Source: Pikeienuella piscinae
GTDB taxonomy: Bacteria; Pseudomonadota; Alphaproteobacteria; Rhodobacterales; Rhodobacteraceae
Direction of reading: 5' to 3'
DNA length: 64,000 bases
Assembly: GCF_011044155.1 (NCBI RefSeq)
Contig: NZ_CP049056.1
Location: 62,001-126,000, forward strand
Under the pieces are notes generated by a model, which searched no databases, had not been told where the DNA came from, and was given only the letters and a program-made list of their open reading frames with translations. Position numbers and translations under genes: made by a program. How positions within the stretch are numbered: position 1 is the stretch's first letter; every line of letters starts with the position of its first letter. This document shows, in pieces, positions 55,401-63,489 of the stretch.

Positions 55401-58400
55401 CGTTTCGGCTTCCTCGACGCGGGCGGCGACCTGACGCTAAACGCCGTGGCCGGCGACGCCGCAAAGTTCACCGACGCCGAGATAGACTACACCGGCGCGG
55501 GAATGAGCGGCACCACCATCGCGCTTGGCCGTTCGGCGGCGACGATGCAGGCGGCGGACGCCAACGGCGCCTTCACCGAACTGGTCAGCATCGCGGGCGA
55601 CGCCAGCCTCTCCGCCACGGGCGCTATCGTCCTGACCCGCGGATTCGACGCCGATGGCGGCGCCTTCCAGGCGCATATCGATGGCGCTCTGGCTCTCACC
55701 GGCGCCAGCGCCGCGGTCGAGGATTCACGCGGCCTCATGCTCGGCGATCTCGACGTGGCCGGCGACTTGGCGCTTCGGTTCAACGCCGATGAAAGCGCGG
55801 GCGCAGGCGAGGCGCTGAGCCAAATCGCGGGAGGCGCGGTGCGCGTCGGCGGGACGTTGAGCGCCATCGCGGGCGTTCATGGCGGACCGCTCGATACAGC
55901 GGAGCTTGGCGATATCATCCTCGACAACGCGGCGAACGCGTTCAGCGACGTGAAACTGATCGGCCGGGACGCAAGACTGCGGGATGCCGACGGGTTCGCC
56001 GTCACCGGCGGCGCGCTCGGCGGCGACCTGCGGATTGGCGCCCCGGAGGCGGCGCAGGCGGGCGATCTTGTCATCGCCGAACTCTCGGCTGGCGGGATGC
56101 TCGGCTTCTCCGCAACGGGGGCCGTCGCGCTCGATCGCCTGTCGCTCGGCGGCGCCGGACCGTTCGCGCTGGATGGCGCGGCGGATGGGGGCGTCGCGGC
56201 GACGGATATTCAGGCGGCTGGCGGCGCGCGGCTCGCGTCTGCGCGCGGCGCGATCTCTGTCGCGCGCTTCGATCTCGGTGATTTCGACATCGTCTCCGGC
56301 GGCGCCCTCGCGTTGAGCGAAGGCGACCTTGGCGCGGGGCGCGCTATCGCGGGGGCGGGCGCGGCGCTTTCCAATGTGAGCCTGGCGACCGGCGCGATTG
56401 AGGCGTCGGGAACACTGTCGGCCGATGCGGTGCGCGCGGCGGGCGAACTGGACCTCACCGGCGTGGATGTGCGGATCGGCGCCCTCGATATCGGTGGCGC
56501 GCTGGGCGCAACGGCGACGAGCGGCGCGATTGCGCTGGCGACTGCGCGGACCAACGCGCCGGCGGATGTGGAGATCGCGGGTCCGGGCGCGCCGGAGCTT
56601 GGGATCGGAACCGTCGGGGCGGGGGATCTGCGTGTGAACGACAATATCGACGCCGGGGCCGGGACGTCGATTTCGCGTGATGATTTCGACCGTCGCGTCG
56701 AAGTCGTCGGGCCTGCGACGCTCTTCGCGACCGGGGACATCATGCTGCCGCGCGAAGGCGCGGGGCTCGACGGGCTCCACAACCGCTTCGTTGGCGCCGT
56801 GGCGCTGAACGCGGGCGGCGATGCTACGCTCGCCACGGTCGATGCGCTGACTCTGGCGGCTGGCGCGGTCGGCGGGGCGCTGACGGTTCTGACCAACAGC
56901 GATAACGCCGGCGCCGCCAACGGGCTCGGTCAGGGCGGCGCGCTCGCGGTCGGCGGCGCGCTCTCGATCTCCACCGGCGATCATGGCGGCGCGCCGATCG
57001 CGTCGGCGGGGCGGCTGGGAGATGTCGCGCTGACAGATGCGGGCAACCGGTTCGGTGGGGCGGTGTCTGTGGTGGCCGATGACGCGGCGCTGGTCGCGGC
57101 GGAGGGATTCGCGCTGAGGGATAGCCGGCTCGGCGGGGCGTTGAGCGCGCGCGTCGCGTCGAATTCCACCTCCGCCGGGCTGAGCGTGACCGACATGGCG
57201 GCGGGCGGTCCGGTTACGCTGAACACGGCCGGCGCGGTCGATCTGGCGAGGCTGGCGGTCGGCGGGTCCCTGACGGCGGAGAGCCGGGGCGCCCGTCTCG
57301 ACGCCAGAGACATCAGCGCCGGAGCGACGGCGCTCCGGGCGGCGGGGGCGGTCGCCCTCGACGACATGACGCTTGGCGCGACGGAAATCGCGGCTGGCGG
57401 CGCGGTCAGCGCGACGGACATTCGCGCCGGGACGGTGAAGATCGACGCCGCGCGCGCCACGCTCTCCCGCGCGGTGACCGGGGCGACGGCGCTGAAGGTC
57501 GCGGGGGTGGCGAATGTCGACCGGTTGATAGCCGACGCGACAGTGATCGAGTCCGAGGGGGCGCGCGTGACGAACGCCCGGATCGCGGGGGCGTTGACGC
57601 TCGACGCCGGCGGCGGCGCGGCCACGCTAAGGGATCTTTCGGTCTCCGGCGCGGCGCGGATCGAGGCGGCTTCGATCGGCTTTGGCGGCGACGCCGGCGC
57701 GCGCGTTCATGTCGGCGGCCGGATGACCGCGCTCGCCGATGGCGGGATCGACCTTTCCGATCTCTCGGTGGGTGGGGCGACGCGGATGGTCGCCGACGGG
57801 CGCGCGACGCTCGATGATTTCGATATCGGCGATTTGACCCTGACAGTGGGCGCGAGCGCCGATCTCGGCGACGGGCGCCTCGGCGCGCTGGTTCTGCGCG
57901 CCGGCGGCGCGGCGGCGCTCGACAATCTCCGGCTCGGGCGGCTGGACGCGCGGGCGGCGACCGGGATGCGGCTCGACGGGCTGTCAGCGGGTGGCGCGGC
58001 GACGCTCTTCAGCGCCGGCGGCGATATCGGTCTCGGCGCGGTCGCCGTGGCCGGACGGCTTCGCGCTTCGGCGCCGGAGGGCGATATCTTCACTCTCGAC
58101 AGCGATTTCGCACTCGGCCGGGTCGCAATCGATGGGCCGGGCGAAGCCAGGGTTCCGGAGGCGGTGGCGGAGGGGCCGGACGCCGATGCGCCGCTCCCGC
58201 TCCGCGTCGCTCCCGCGGGCCAGACGATCGTTCTCGGCGCCGAGCGGACTGCGGGTCTGCTTCACGTCGCCGGCGACACCTATCTCTCCGCCGGCGGCGA
58301 TGTCGCGCTGGTCGATGATGTGCGAGGCGTGACGGGCGACAATGATTTCGGCGGCGGTGTCTCCGTCCTCGCCGCGCGGAACGTCATGCTGAACGACGCC

Positions 58401-60050
58401 AACGACATTGCGCTCGGCGCGCCGACCGGTGTTGCGCTCCCCGGCGGCGGGCGGGCGACGCGGAGCGGGATTTTCGCCGCCGGATCGCTCCGCGTCGAGG
58501 CGGGTGGAAAGATCAGCGACGCCGCGCCGCCGCGCGCGCGCCTCGAAATCGGCGCCGACGCGCTCTTCCTCGCCGGCGAGGATATCCGGTTGAACAATGG
58601 CGGACATGCGATCGCCGGCGCGGTTGGCGCTCAAGGGCGCGACGTCATCCTGACCGAGGCCGGCTCGATCGACCTCGGGCCGATCCGGGCCGGGCGCGAT
58701 CTGCGCATCGTGGCGGGGGCCGCCGGCGCGACCGGCGATGCGGCGATCCGGCAGGTCGGTGTTGTCGATGTCGTCGATATGGCGGCGGCGGCGCCTTCGG
58801 CGCTCGCCGCCGCGCCTGGCGCGGCTGCGGCGCGGCGCCGGGGCGCCATCCGCGTCTCCGGCGACGCGGATTTCTCGACCGGGCTCGACCCGGCGCGCGG
58901 ATTCGGGATCGTCGCCGCCGGGGCGGAGCGCGATCTCGTTCTGGGCAACGCCGGGAACATCTTCAACGGCGTGATCTCGCTCCGCCGGATCGCCGGCGAT
59001 GCGGTGCTGACCGAGGAAAGCGCTGCGCGCTCCGCCGGCGGCGTCGCGACGGCGCAGCGCCTCGCGAATTGGGAGGTTGGCGGCTCAACCCTTCTGACGA
59101 CAACGGACGACGTTGTCTTTCTGGGGCGACTTACCGCGCTCGAGGACGGTGCGGGGCCGCCGCCGCGGCTCGCTCGACCGAACGCGGCGGCTCCGCGCCA
59201 GCAGGGCGAGGCGGCGTTGCCGGAGAACCTTCTGCGGCTCTATCTCAATTCGGGCGAAGAGTTCCGGATCGACACGACCGGCGGCGGCTTCGCCCCGCGC
59301 GGCGGTTTCGTGCGCTTCGATCGGCCGGTCGACGGGCTGAACGATGCGCCGCCGGTCGGCTCCGCCGCCATTGCGACGGAGCGCGGCGGGCTTGGTTCGC
59401 TCTCCATCGCCGCCGGGCGCGGCGCGGTGCGTTTTCGCGATTTCGTCGGCGCGGCGAACCCGATCGGCGCGCTCGATATCAAGGGCGGCGCCTTTTTCGC
59501 AGGGTTCACTTTCGCGGAAAGGACGCCCGGCGGTAACGCCGTGCGGACGCGGTTCCTCTTCGATCCGGCTTTCCCGGACGATTACTTCTTCAGCGGACCG
59601 ATCCGCATCAACGTCTCGGGTCCGCTTCTTGCGGCGCCGCCGCCGGGGCAGGTGGACGCTTTCGTCTCTTCCGACAGCTATTTCGGGATCAATACGCCGG
59701 CTTTCACCTTCGGCGACCTGATCGCGCCAAGCTCGGCCGAAGCCTATGGCTTCATCGTCAACACCCGTCAGCGCGCCGGGGGACTCTTTCCTGTGCCTCC
59801 CAGCCGCTCGCGGGAGTTTCAGTTCAACGACTGCGTCATCGGCGATGTCGCGGATTGCACGAACGTGCCGACGCCGAATGTCGTCAACCAGGTGCTGATC
59901 GTCGCGCCGCCGGTTCTCGACATCGACGACCAGGAGTTGCTCGAGTTGTTCGGCAGCTTCGGCAACGAGGAGCTTTGGGGCGTGCCGCAGAGCTTCTTCT
60001 CGGATTTCGTGAACACCGCCGCGCCATGCGAAGAGGGAAGCACATGCTGA
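52410..60050 (+). CDS. TpsA giant filamentous-haemagglutinin-type exoprotein
   Basis: This 2,546-residue exoprotein has a signal peptide (about 1-31). An N-terminal TPS domain follows (about 35-290), recognised by SIALNRVLDVLPTNIRGQLLANG (83-105) and by NRNG (112-115) in place of the usual NPNG. The next roughly 2,000 residues are Gly/Ala-rich beta-helix repeats such as VALNAGG, ALTLAAG and GDLRI. A non-repetitive C-terminal region starts near residue 2,220. The only four cysteines are C2475, C2483, C2540 and C2546, the last residue. There is no VENN motif, toxin domain or immunity gene. ATG 52410 lies four bases after tpsB; ATG 52431 is an alternative. It probably forms a secreted or surface fibre for adhesion. 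Confidence 0.88.
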   Translation: MTARRDAMRATRRATLLLALALGFPGDAPAGPKGGVVAAGDARIATRGARTTITQGSDKVVIDWRSFDIDAGEAVKFLQPGKGSIALNRVLDVLPTNIRGQLLANGSVWIVNRNGVTFHAGAMADVGGLLATTADISNADFMAGDYRFDRPGAPDAKIVNEGEITFAEGGVAAFVAPGAENRGVIAGKVGKVVIAGAETFAVDLAGDGFYAFALEDGAGRAGNTGRIHNPGGYVLITATSASGLVDSQISVGGVVEAQTAEKRGGRIVLSGDGGVEVSGVLDATGAARRAAGGAVEVAGDRVRVAESASIDVTGAAGGGAVGVDGARVLVAKGATILANGSDVGDGGAITVWSREATAFSGRVEARGGAGGGDGGFVEISSAGLLRFDGAADLSAPKGARGELLLDPVNIVIGAAGADDAELDDNEILFGDLDGEIADLTLSAAALSAATADVTLQATNDITVDAAVSTGFGLSLEAGRDIVLNADIAAAALTLRADADFTVTGGPAADGAGTIRFNGGGLSGADVALFAGEALTLGRIAATGEFAVATAAGGIAQGAGTALSIGGASVIDAPGQAVTLDAAGNDFGGAVALNAGGVALVDMNEVNIGVSDVASLDVGAGGAIGQSGALTVAGNAAFAATDGAGNFDITLALANDFGGRVDAAGAAVTLNDISALRLGAISALTLDVAASGALTDTAGAAISVAGAASFAATGGGVFDLTLDNDDSSDRHGFGGALSAAGRDVTLIGAGGIQLGSVSTVASGGGGSLLVGARAGSITDGDAGALRVEGDAAFEATGAILLDNAGHDFDSDGADDGADDGAPGRDFVTFLAGGAATIVDSSGLFVFDSAAMGDLTLTAATGDLSLAEVTGAALVGTAEGGISAVDISASGATFGGAGSVAGAAVAGAGAVALERAIIGPGGLGAASAREVALNDVFADGAITVRAPVQRYVYLRSAGLAAGTPGDFNEGIAGAAGDIDLLTLDRMRFGGDIAIAAGEVRFGFLDAGGDLTLNAVAGDAAKFTDAEIDYTGAGMSGTTIALGRSAATMQAADANGAFTELVSIAGDASLSATGAIVLTRGFDADGGAFQAHIDGALALTGASAAVEDSRGLMLGDLDVAGDLALRFNADESAGAGEALSQIAGGAVRVGGTLSAIAGVHGGPLDTAELGDIILDNAANAFSDVKLIGRDARLRDADGFAVTGGALGGDLRIGAPEAAQAGDLVIAELSAGGMLGFSATGAVALDRLSLGGAGPFALDGAADGGVAATDIQAAGGARLASARGAISVARFDLGDFDIVSGGALALSEGDLGAGRAIAGAGAALSNVSLATGAIEASGTLSADAVRAAGELDLTGVDVRIGALDIGGALGATATSGAIALATARTNAPADVEIAGPGAPELGIGTVGAGDLRVNDNIDAGAGTSISRDDFDRRVEVVGPATLFATGDIMLPREGAGLDGLHNRFVGAVALNAGGDATLATVDALTLAAGAVGGALTVLTNSDNAGAANGLGQGGALAVGGALSISTGDHGGAPIASAGRLGDVALTDAGNRFGGAVSVVADDAALVAAEGFALRDSRLGGALSARVASNSTSAGLSVTDMAAGGPVTLNTAGAVDLARLAVGGSLTAESRGARLDARDISAGATALRAAGAVALDDMTLGATEIAAGGAVSATDIRAGTVKIDAARATLSRAVTGATALKVAGVANVDRLIADATVIESEGARVTNARIAGALTLDAGGGAATLRDLSVSGAARIEAASIGFGGDAGARVHVGGRMTALADGGIDLSDLSVGGATRMVADGRATLDDFDIGDLTLTVGASADLGDGRLGALVLRAGGAAALDNLRLGRLDARAATGMRLDGLSAGGAATLFSAGGDIGLGAVAVAGRLRASAPEGDIFTLDSDFALGRVAIDGPGEARVPEAVAEGPDADAPLPLRVAPAGQTIVLGAERTAGLLHVAGDTYLSAGGDVALVDDVRGVTGDNDFGGGVSVLAARNVMLNDANDIALGAPTGVALPGGGRATRSGIFAAGSLRVEAGGKISDAAPPRARLEIGADALFLAGEDIRLNNGGHAIAGAVGAQGRDVILTEAGSIDLGPIRAGRDLRIVAGAAGATGDAAIRQVGVVDVVDMAAAAPSALAAAPGAAAARRRGAIRVSGDADFSTGLDPARGFGIVAAGAERDLVLGNAGNIFNGVISLRRIAGDAVLTEESAARSAGGVATAQRLANWEVGGSTLLTTTDDVVFLGRLTALEDGAGPPPRLARPNAAAPRQQGEAALPENLLRLYLNSGEEFRIDTTGGGFAPRGGFVRFDRPVDGLNDAPPVGSAAIATERGGLGSLSIAAGRGAVRFRDFVGAANPIGALDIKGGAFFAGFTFAERTPGGNAVRTRFLFDPAFPDDYFFSGPIRINVSGPLLAAPPPGQVDAFVSSDSYFGINTPAFTFGDLIAPSSAEAYGFIVNTRQRAGGLFPVPPSRSREFQFNDCVIGDVADCTNVPTPNVVNQVLIVAPPVLDIDDQELLELFGSFGNEELWGVPQSFFSDFVNTAAPCEEGSTC
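54837..54869 (+). repeat. 12-bp tandem repeat inside tpsA
   Basis: GACGGGGCGGAT is repeated at 54837-54848 and 54849-54860, and a partial third copy starts at 54861. In frame it gives DGADDGADDGA. Repeat length is a multiple of three, so slippage would change the protein in steps of four residues without breaking the frame. Confidence 0.85.
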
Positions 60051-62701
60051 AATATCCTGTTTCGGTTCTCTCTGGGCTGGCGCTGCTCGCGGGGTGCGCG
60101 GCGCAAAAGTCGGACGACGCGGCGACGCCGCTCGCGCTTCTGGCGAACGACGAAGGCGCGCTCTGCGACAGGGTGGACGAATTGCTTCTGAAGGGGCAGC
60201 GCAACAGTTTCGGCCTTCGGTTCGCGGAGGCGGAGAACGCCTTTTCCGAGCTTCTCTCGATCTACAGCCTCGAGCCGGTGAACCAACGCTGCCCGGATCG
60301 GCCCTCGCAGGCCTTCGTCCTGATGAACCAGGCGTTGGCGCATTCCAGTCAGGAGCGCTTCGCGACTGCGGACGGGCTGTTCGCGCGGGCGGAGGGCCTG
60401 CTGCGCGACGGCGCCGAGGTCCCGCCCGAACGGCTGACGCGCGAGCGCACGCTCTACACCGCCTATCGGGCGCAGGATTTGCTGAACCGCTCCGCCGTCA
60501 TCGGCGCGCGCGAATTTGCGGAGGCGGCCGCGAACTCCTTCCCGGAAGAGGGGGTCGGCGCCGCGTTCGGCGCCTCCTTCGACGACCTTCTGATCGGCGG
60601 GTCGGACGAGGCGCGCCGCTCGATCGTCGATGAAGCCTCCAACAGCCACGCGCGGGCGCATATCCTCCTCCTTGAGGGCGATCTGCCGGGCGCGACCGAG
60701 GCGATCAACTACGCGCTCGATCTGGTCAATCTCGTGCCGCGCTCCGCCGCCGTCTATCGCCCGCGCTTTCTCGCCGAACGCGCGCTGATCGATTACGAGA
60801 AACGCGACTACGATGCGGCGCGCGCGGATGCGAGGGAGGCGGCGGACAGTTTCGCCGCGCTCTTGCCACGCTCGCCGCTGGAGGCGCGGGCGCGCACCAG
60901 CCTAGGCCGCGCGCTCGCCGCGCTCGGGCGGATCGACGAGAGCCTGGAGGAATATGAACGCGGCTTTCGCGTCTATGAGGAAACGCCCGTTATCGTCGAG
61001 TTCAAGGCGCTCTGGCCGTTCTTCCGGCTGGGACTGGCCGAGGCGGAGAAGAACCCCGCGCGGCGCGAGGAATACGCCGCGCGGATGTTCCGCGCCGCAC
61101 AGGTCATTCGCCGCTCGATCACCGCGCAGACGGTTTCGGGGGCGGCGGCGCTTCTGGGGCAGGGCGACGACGCCAAGGCCGGCGCAGTCCGCGCCTGGCG
61201 GACGGCTGAGGAGAAATACGCGACGCTGAAGGCGCTGCAGATCATCCAGTTGCAGGACCCGCTGAACCAGAGCGAGCAGACCGAGCGCCTGGCGCGGGAG
61301 GTCGCGGACGCCGGGGCGGAGGTCGAGCGTCTGCGCGCGGCGCGCGACAGGATCGCGCCGGAATACCAGTCCGCCATCGCCTCGCCGGTCTCGCTAGGGG
61401 AGGTGCAGACGGCGCTGAGGCCGGATGAAGCGATGGTGCAGATCGTCTCGGGCGAGCCGCGCTCGATGATCTTCGTCATCTCGAAGACCGGGGTGACGGC
61501 GCGCTCGATCAAGGCGACGGAGGGGCAGTTCGCGGTGCTCGTCGCGTCGCTCCGGCAGGCGGTGACGGTCGGCGCCGGCGGCGTCGCGCCGGTCTTTCGC
61601 GCCGATTTCGCGCATATCCTCTACAAGCTGATCTTCGGCGAGGTGACGGATGAATTGGCGGGTTTCGACAAGCTGGTCGTCTCGACCTCTGGCGCGTTGC
61701 AGAGCTTCCCGCTCGAACTTCTTGTGACGACGGCGCCGGGCTCTGCGAACGCGGCCGACTGGGCTCTCAGAGGCGATTACACCGGGCTTCGATGGCTGAG
61801 CGCGGACAAGGCGATCTCCTATGTGCCGAGCCCGCGCAATCTCGTCGATATCCGCTTGCGCGCGGGGCTCAGCGCGGCGCCGCGGGCTATCGCGGCCTAC
61901 GGGAATTTCGCCCCCGGCGTCGATCCCGAGAAGGTGCTGCGCCTCAATGACCTGCCGCCCAACTGCATCGGTCTGGCGCGTGCGATCGACACGGTGGGGA
62001 GCCTTCCCGGAACAGAGGCGGAGGTCGCGGCGGTCGGGGCCATCTTCGGCGCGGATGGCGAGGTGGCGACCGGGGCCGATTTCACCGAAGAGGCGCTGAA
62101 GGCGGCTTCGGCCGCGGGCCGGCTGGCGGAGTTCAAGGTGCTGCATTTCGCGACGCACGGCATTCTCTGGCCGACGCCGGACTGTTTCACCGATCCGGCG
62201 CTGACCGTCAGCGCGACCGGGGATCCGGATAGCGACGGACTATTGAGCGCGACCGAGATCCGTGCGTTCAATCTCGACGCCCAGCTCATTGTGCTTTCGG
62301 CGTGCAACACGGCCTCGACCTATCTCGCCTCGCTCGGGCGCAACGCCGGCGCGCGCGGCGATGTGGGGACGGGCGGCGCCGGGCCGACCACCGCCGCGCG
62401 GATCATTCGGGAAAGCGGCGCGGGGGGCGAAAGCCTCTCCGGCCTCGCGCGGGCGTTCTTCAGCGCCGGCGCGCGCACCGTGCTGGCGACGCACTGGCCG
62501 GTGGCGGACGCCGAAACGACGCGGCTGATCGCTTTCTTCTTCGAGCGGTTGAAGGGCGGCGGCGTCAGCTTCGCGGAAGCCCTGCGCGAGGCGCAGGCGC
62601 GGCTGCGCGGGGCGCCGGCCACTTCTCACCCGATCTTCTGGGGGCCGTTCGTGCTGATCGGCGACGGCGGGCTGGGGCTGGGCGGCGCCGGGCGGAGTTG
62701 A
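60044..62701 (+). CDS. CHAT-domain peptidase lipoprotein with helical repeats
   Basis: This 885-residue protein starts with a lipoprotein signal (SVLSGLALLAGCAAQ), whose lipobox LAGC predicts a lipid-anchored cysteine near residue 18. Residues about 30-440 are alpha-helical with TPR-like repeats, and about 570-880 form a CHAT (caspase-family) domain. The catalytic dyad candidates are H705 in LHFATHG and C754 in VLSACNT. GARTVLATHWPVADAETTRLI and GGVSFAEALREAQ complete the fold. ATG 60044 lies inside the last codons of tpsA and follows GAGGGAAG, so it is translationally coupled. The likely substrate is TpsA or another surface protein; this is inference from context. Confidence 0.88.
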   Translation: MLKYPVSVLSGLALLAGCAAQKSDDAATPLALLANDEGALCDRVDELLLKGQRNSFGLRFAEAENAFSELLSIYSLEPVNQRCPDRPSQAFVLMNQALAHSSQERFATADGLFARAEGLLRDGAEVPPERLTRERTLYTAYRAQDLLNRSAVIGAREFAEAAANSFPEEGVGAAFGASFDDLLIGGSDEARRSIVDEASNSHARAHILLLEGDLPGATEAINYALDLVNLVPRSAAVYRPRFLAERALIDYEKRDYDAARADAREAADSFAALLPRSPLEARARTSLGRALAALGRIDESLEEYERGFRVYEETPVIVEFKALWPFFRLGLAEAEKNPARREEYAARMFRAAQVIRRSITAQTVSGAAALLGQGDDAKAGAVRAWRTAEEKYATLKALQIIQLQDPLNQSEQTERLAREVADAGAEVERLRAARDRIAPEYQSAIASPVSLGEVQTALRPDEAMVQIVSGEPRSMIFVISKTGVTARSIKATEGQFAVLVASLRQAVTVGAGGVAPVFRADFAHILYKLIFGEVTDELAGFDKLVVSTSGALQSFPLELLVTTAPGSANAADWALRGDYTGLRWLSADKAISYVPSPRNLVDIRLRAGLSAAPRAIAAYGNFAPGVDPEKVLRLNDLPPNCIGLARAIDTVGSLPGTEAEVAAVGAIFGADGEVATGADFTEEALKAASAAGRLAEFKVLHFATHGILWPTPDCFTDPALTVSATGDPDSDGLLSATEIRAFNLDAQLIVLSACNTASTYLASLGRNAGARGDVGTGGAGPTTAARIIRESGAGGESLSGLARAFFSAGARTVLATHWPVADAETTRLIAFFFERLKGGGVSFAEALREAQARLRGAPATSHPIFWGPFVLIGDGGLGLGGAGRS

Positions 62702-62715
62702 AGGGCGCCGGCGGG

Positions 62716-63381
62716 TCAGTTCACCGAGGAGAAGCTCCGGGCGCAGCGGCGGGTCAAGAGGGCGGCGCGCTCGACGTCGAGGTCCTCCATCGCGACGACG
62801 CCGACGCAGGCCTCGACCGCCGCCTCGCCGGCCCCCGGCCGGCGCAGCGGGCTCGCGACGCCGACGGCGCCGGTCTGCAACTCCCCCCTCGTCACGCTGA
62901 ACCCGTCGCGCCGCGCACACCGCACCGCCTCCGGATCGGTCGGCTGTTCCGGCCGCCCGGAAAGGATCGCGATCCCCGCCGCGCCGGCGTGGATGGAATG
63001 GCGCCCGCCCAGCCGATAGCCGACCCGGAACGCGCCATGTTCCGGCTCGGCCACTGCGATCACCACGCATTCGGCGCCTTGCGCCACCGTGAGGAACGAT
63101 GTCGCGCCGGTGTCTTTCGCGAGCGCGGCGAGCCGGGGCTGCGCGACGGCGCGCAATTGCGGCTCGAACCGCGCCGCGAGCGCCGCCACCCCGCCGCCCA
63201 GCCTGACGCGCCCCCCGCTCGGGCGGGCGACGAGGGCCCGCGCCTCCAGCGTCGCGACGATCCGATAGGCGATGGCGCGGTGAACGCCCAGATGCGCGGC
63301 GAGAGCGGCGACGGTCACGCCCTCCGGGTTCCGGCTCACGAATTCGAGCGTCTCCAGCCCGCGATCGAGGGTCTGCAACAT
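62716..63381 (-). CDS. IclR-family regulator
   Basis: This 221-residue regulator has an N-terminal winged HTH (VTVAALAAHLGVHRAIAYRIVATLEARALV, about 22-52) and an IclR effector domain. In that domain AKDTGATSFLTVAQGAECVVIAV and VGYRLGGRHSIHAGAAGIAIL are typical. It is divergent from the P450 gene with 108 bases between starts, so it likely controls that gene. Start ATG 63381 (MLQTLDRG) is normal for the family; the longer open frame reads across the P450. It is convergent with the CHAT gene, 14 bases away. Confidence 0.83.
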   Translation of the reverse strand: MLQTLDRGLETLEFVSRNPEGVTVAALAAHLGVHRAIAYRIVATLEARALVARPSGGRVRLGGGVAALAARFEPQLRAVAQPRLAALAKDTGATSFLTVAQGAECVVIAVAEPEHGAFRVGYRLGGRHSIHAGAAGIAILSGRPEQPTDPEAVRCARRDGFSVTRGELQTGAVGVASPLRRPGAGEAAVEACVGVVAMEDLDVERAALLTRRCARSFSSVN

Positions 63382-63425
63382 GGCTGCGCCATCCTCCGCA
63401 ACACTCGCGCCGGCGTCGCACCGGA

Positions 63426-63454
63426 TTGCGAATGGTTCCGAATATTGATAACAT
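63426..63454 (+). promoter_or_regulatory. candidate sigma-70 promoter of the P450 gene
   Basis: TTGCGA (63426-63431) and TAACAT (63449-63454) are separated by 17 bases, each matching the consensus at four of six positions. It lies 36 bases before the P450 start in the AT-richest part of the IclR-P450 gap. An AAGGA ribosome site stands at 63476-63480. Confidence 0.35.
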
Positions 63455-63489
63455 CTGTGCGATAATAGAGACAATAAGGAATCGCGTTC

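Noticed and set aside
52410-60050. TpsA as a contact-dependent inhibition (CdiA) toxin
   Set aside because: No VENN or similar pretoxin motif, no C-terminal nuclease-like domain, and the following gene is a long CHAT lipoprotein rather than a small immunity protein.
63460-63489. GATAAT near 63461 as the -10 box of the P450 promoter
   Set aside because: The nearest TTGATA is only ten bases upstream, too close for a sigma-70 pair. The TTGCGA/TAACAT pair with a 17-base gap fits better.
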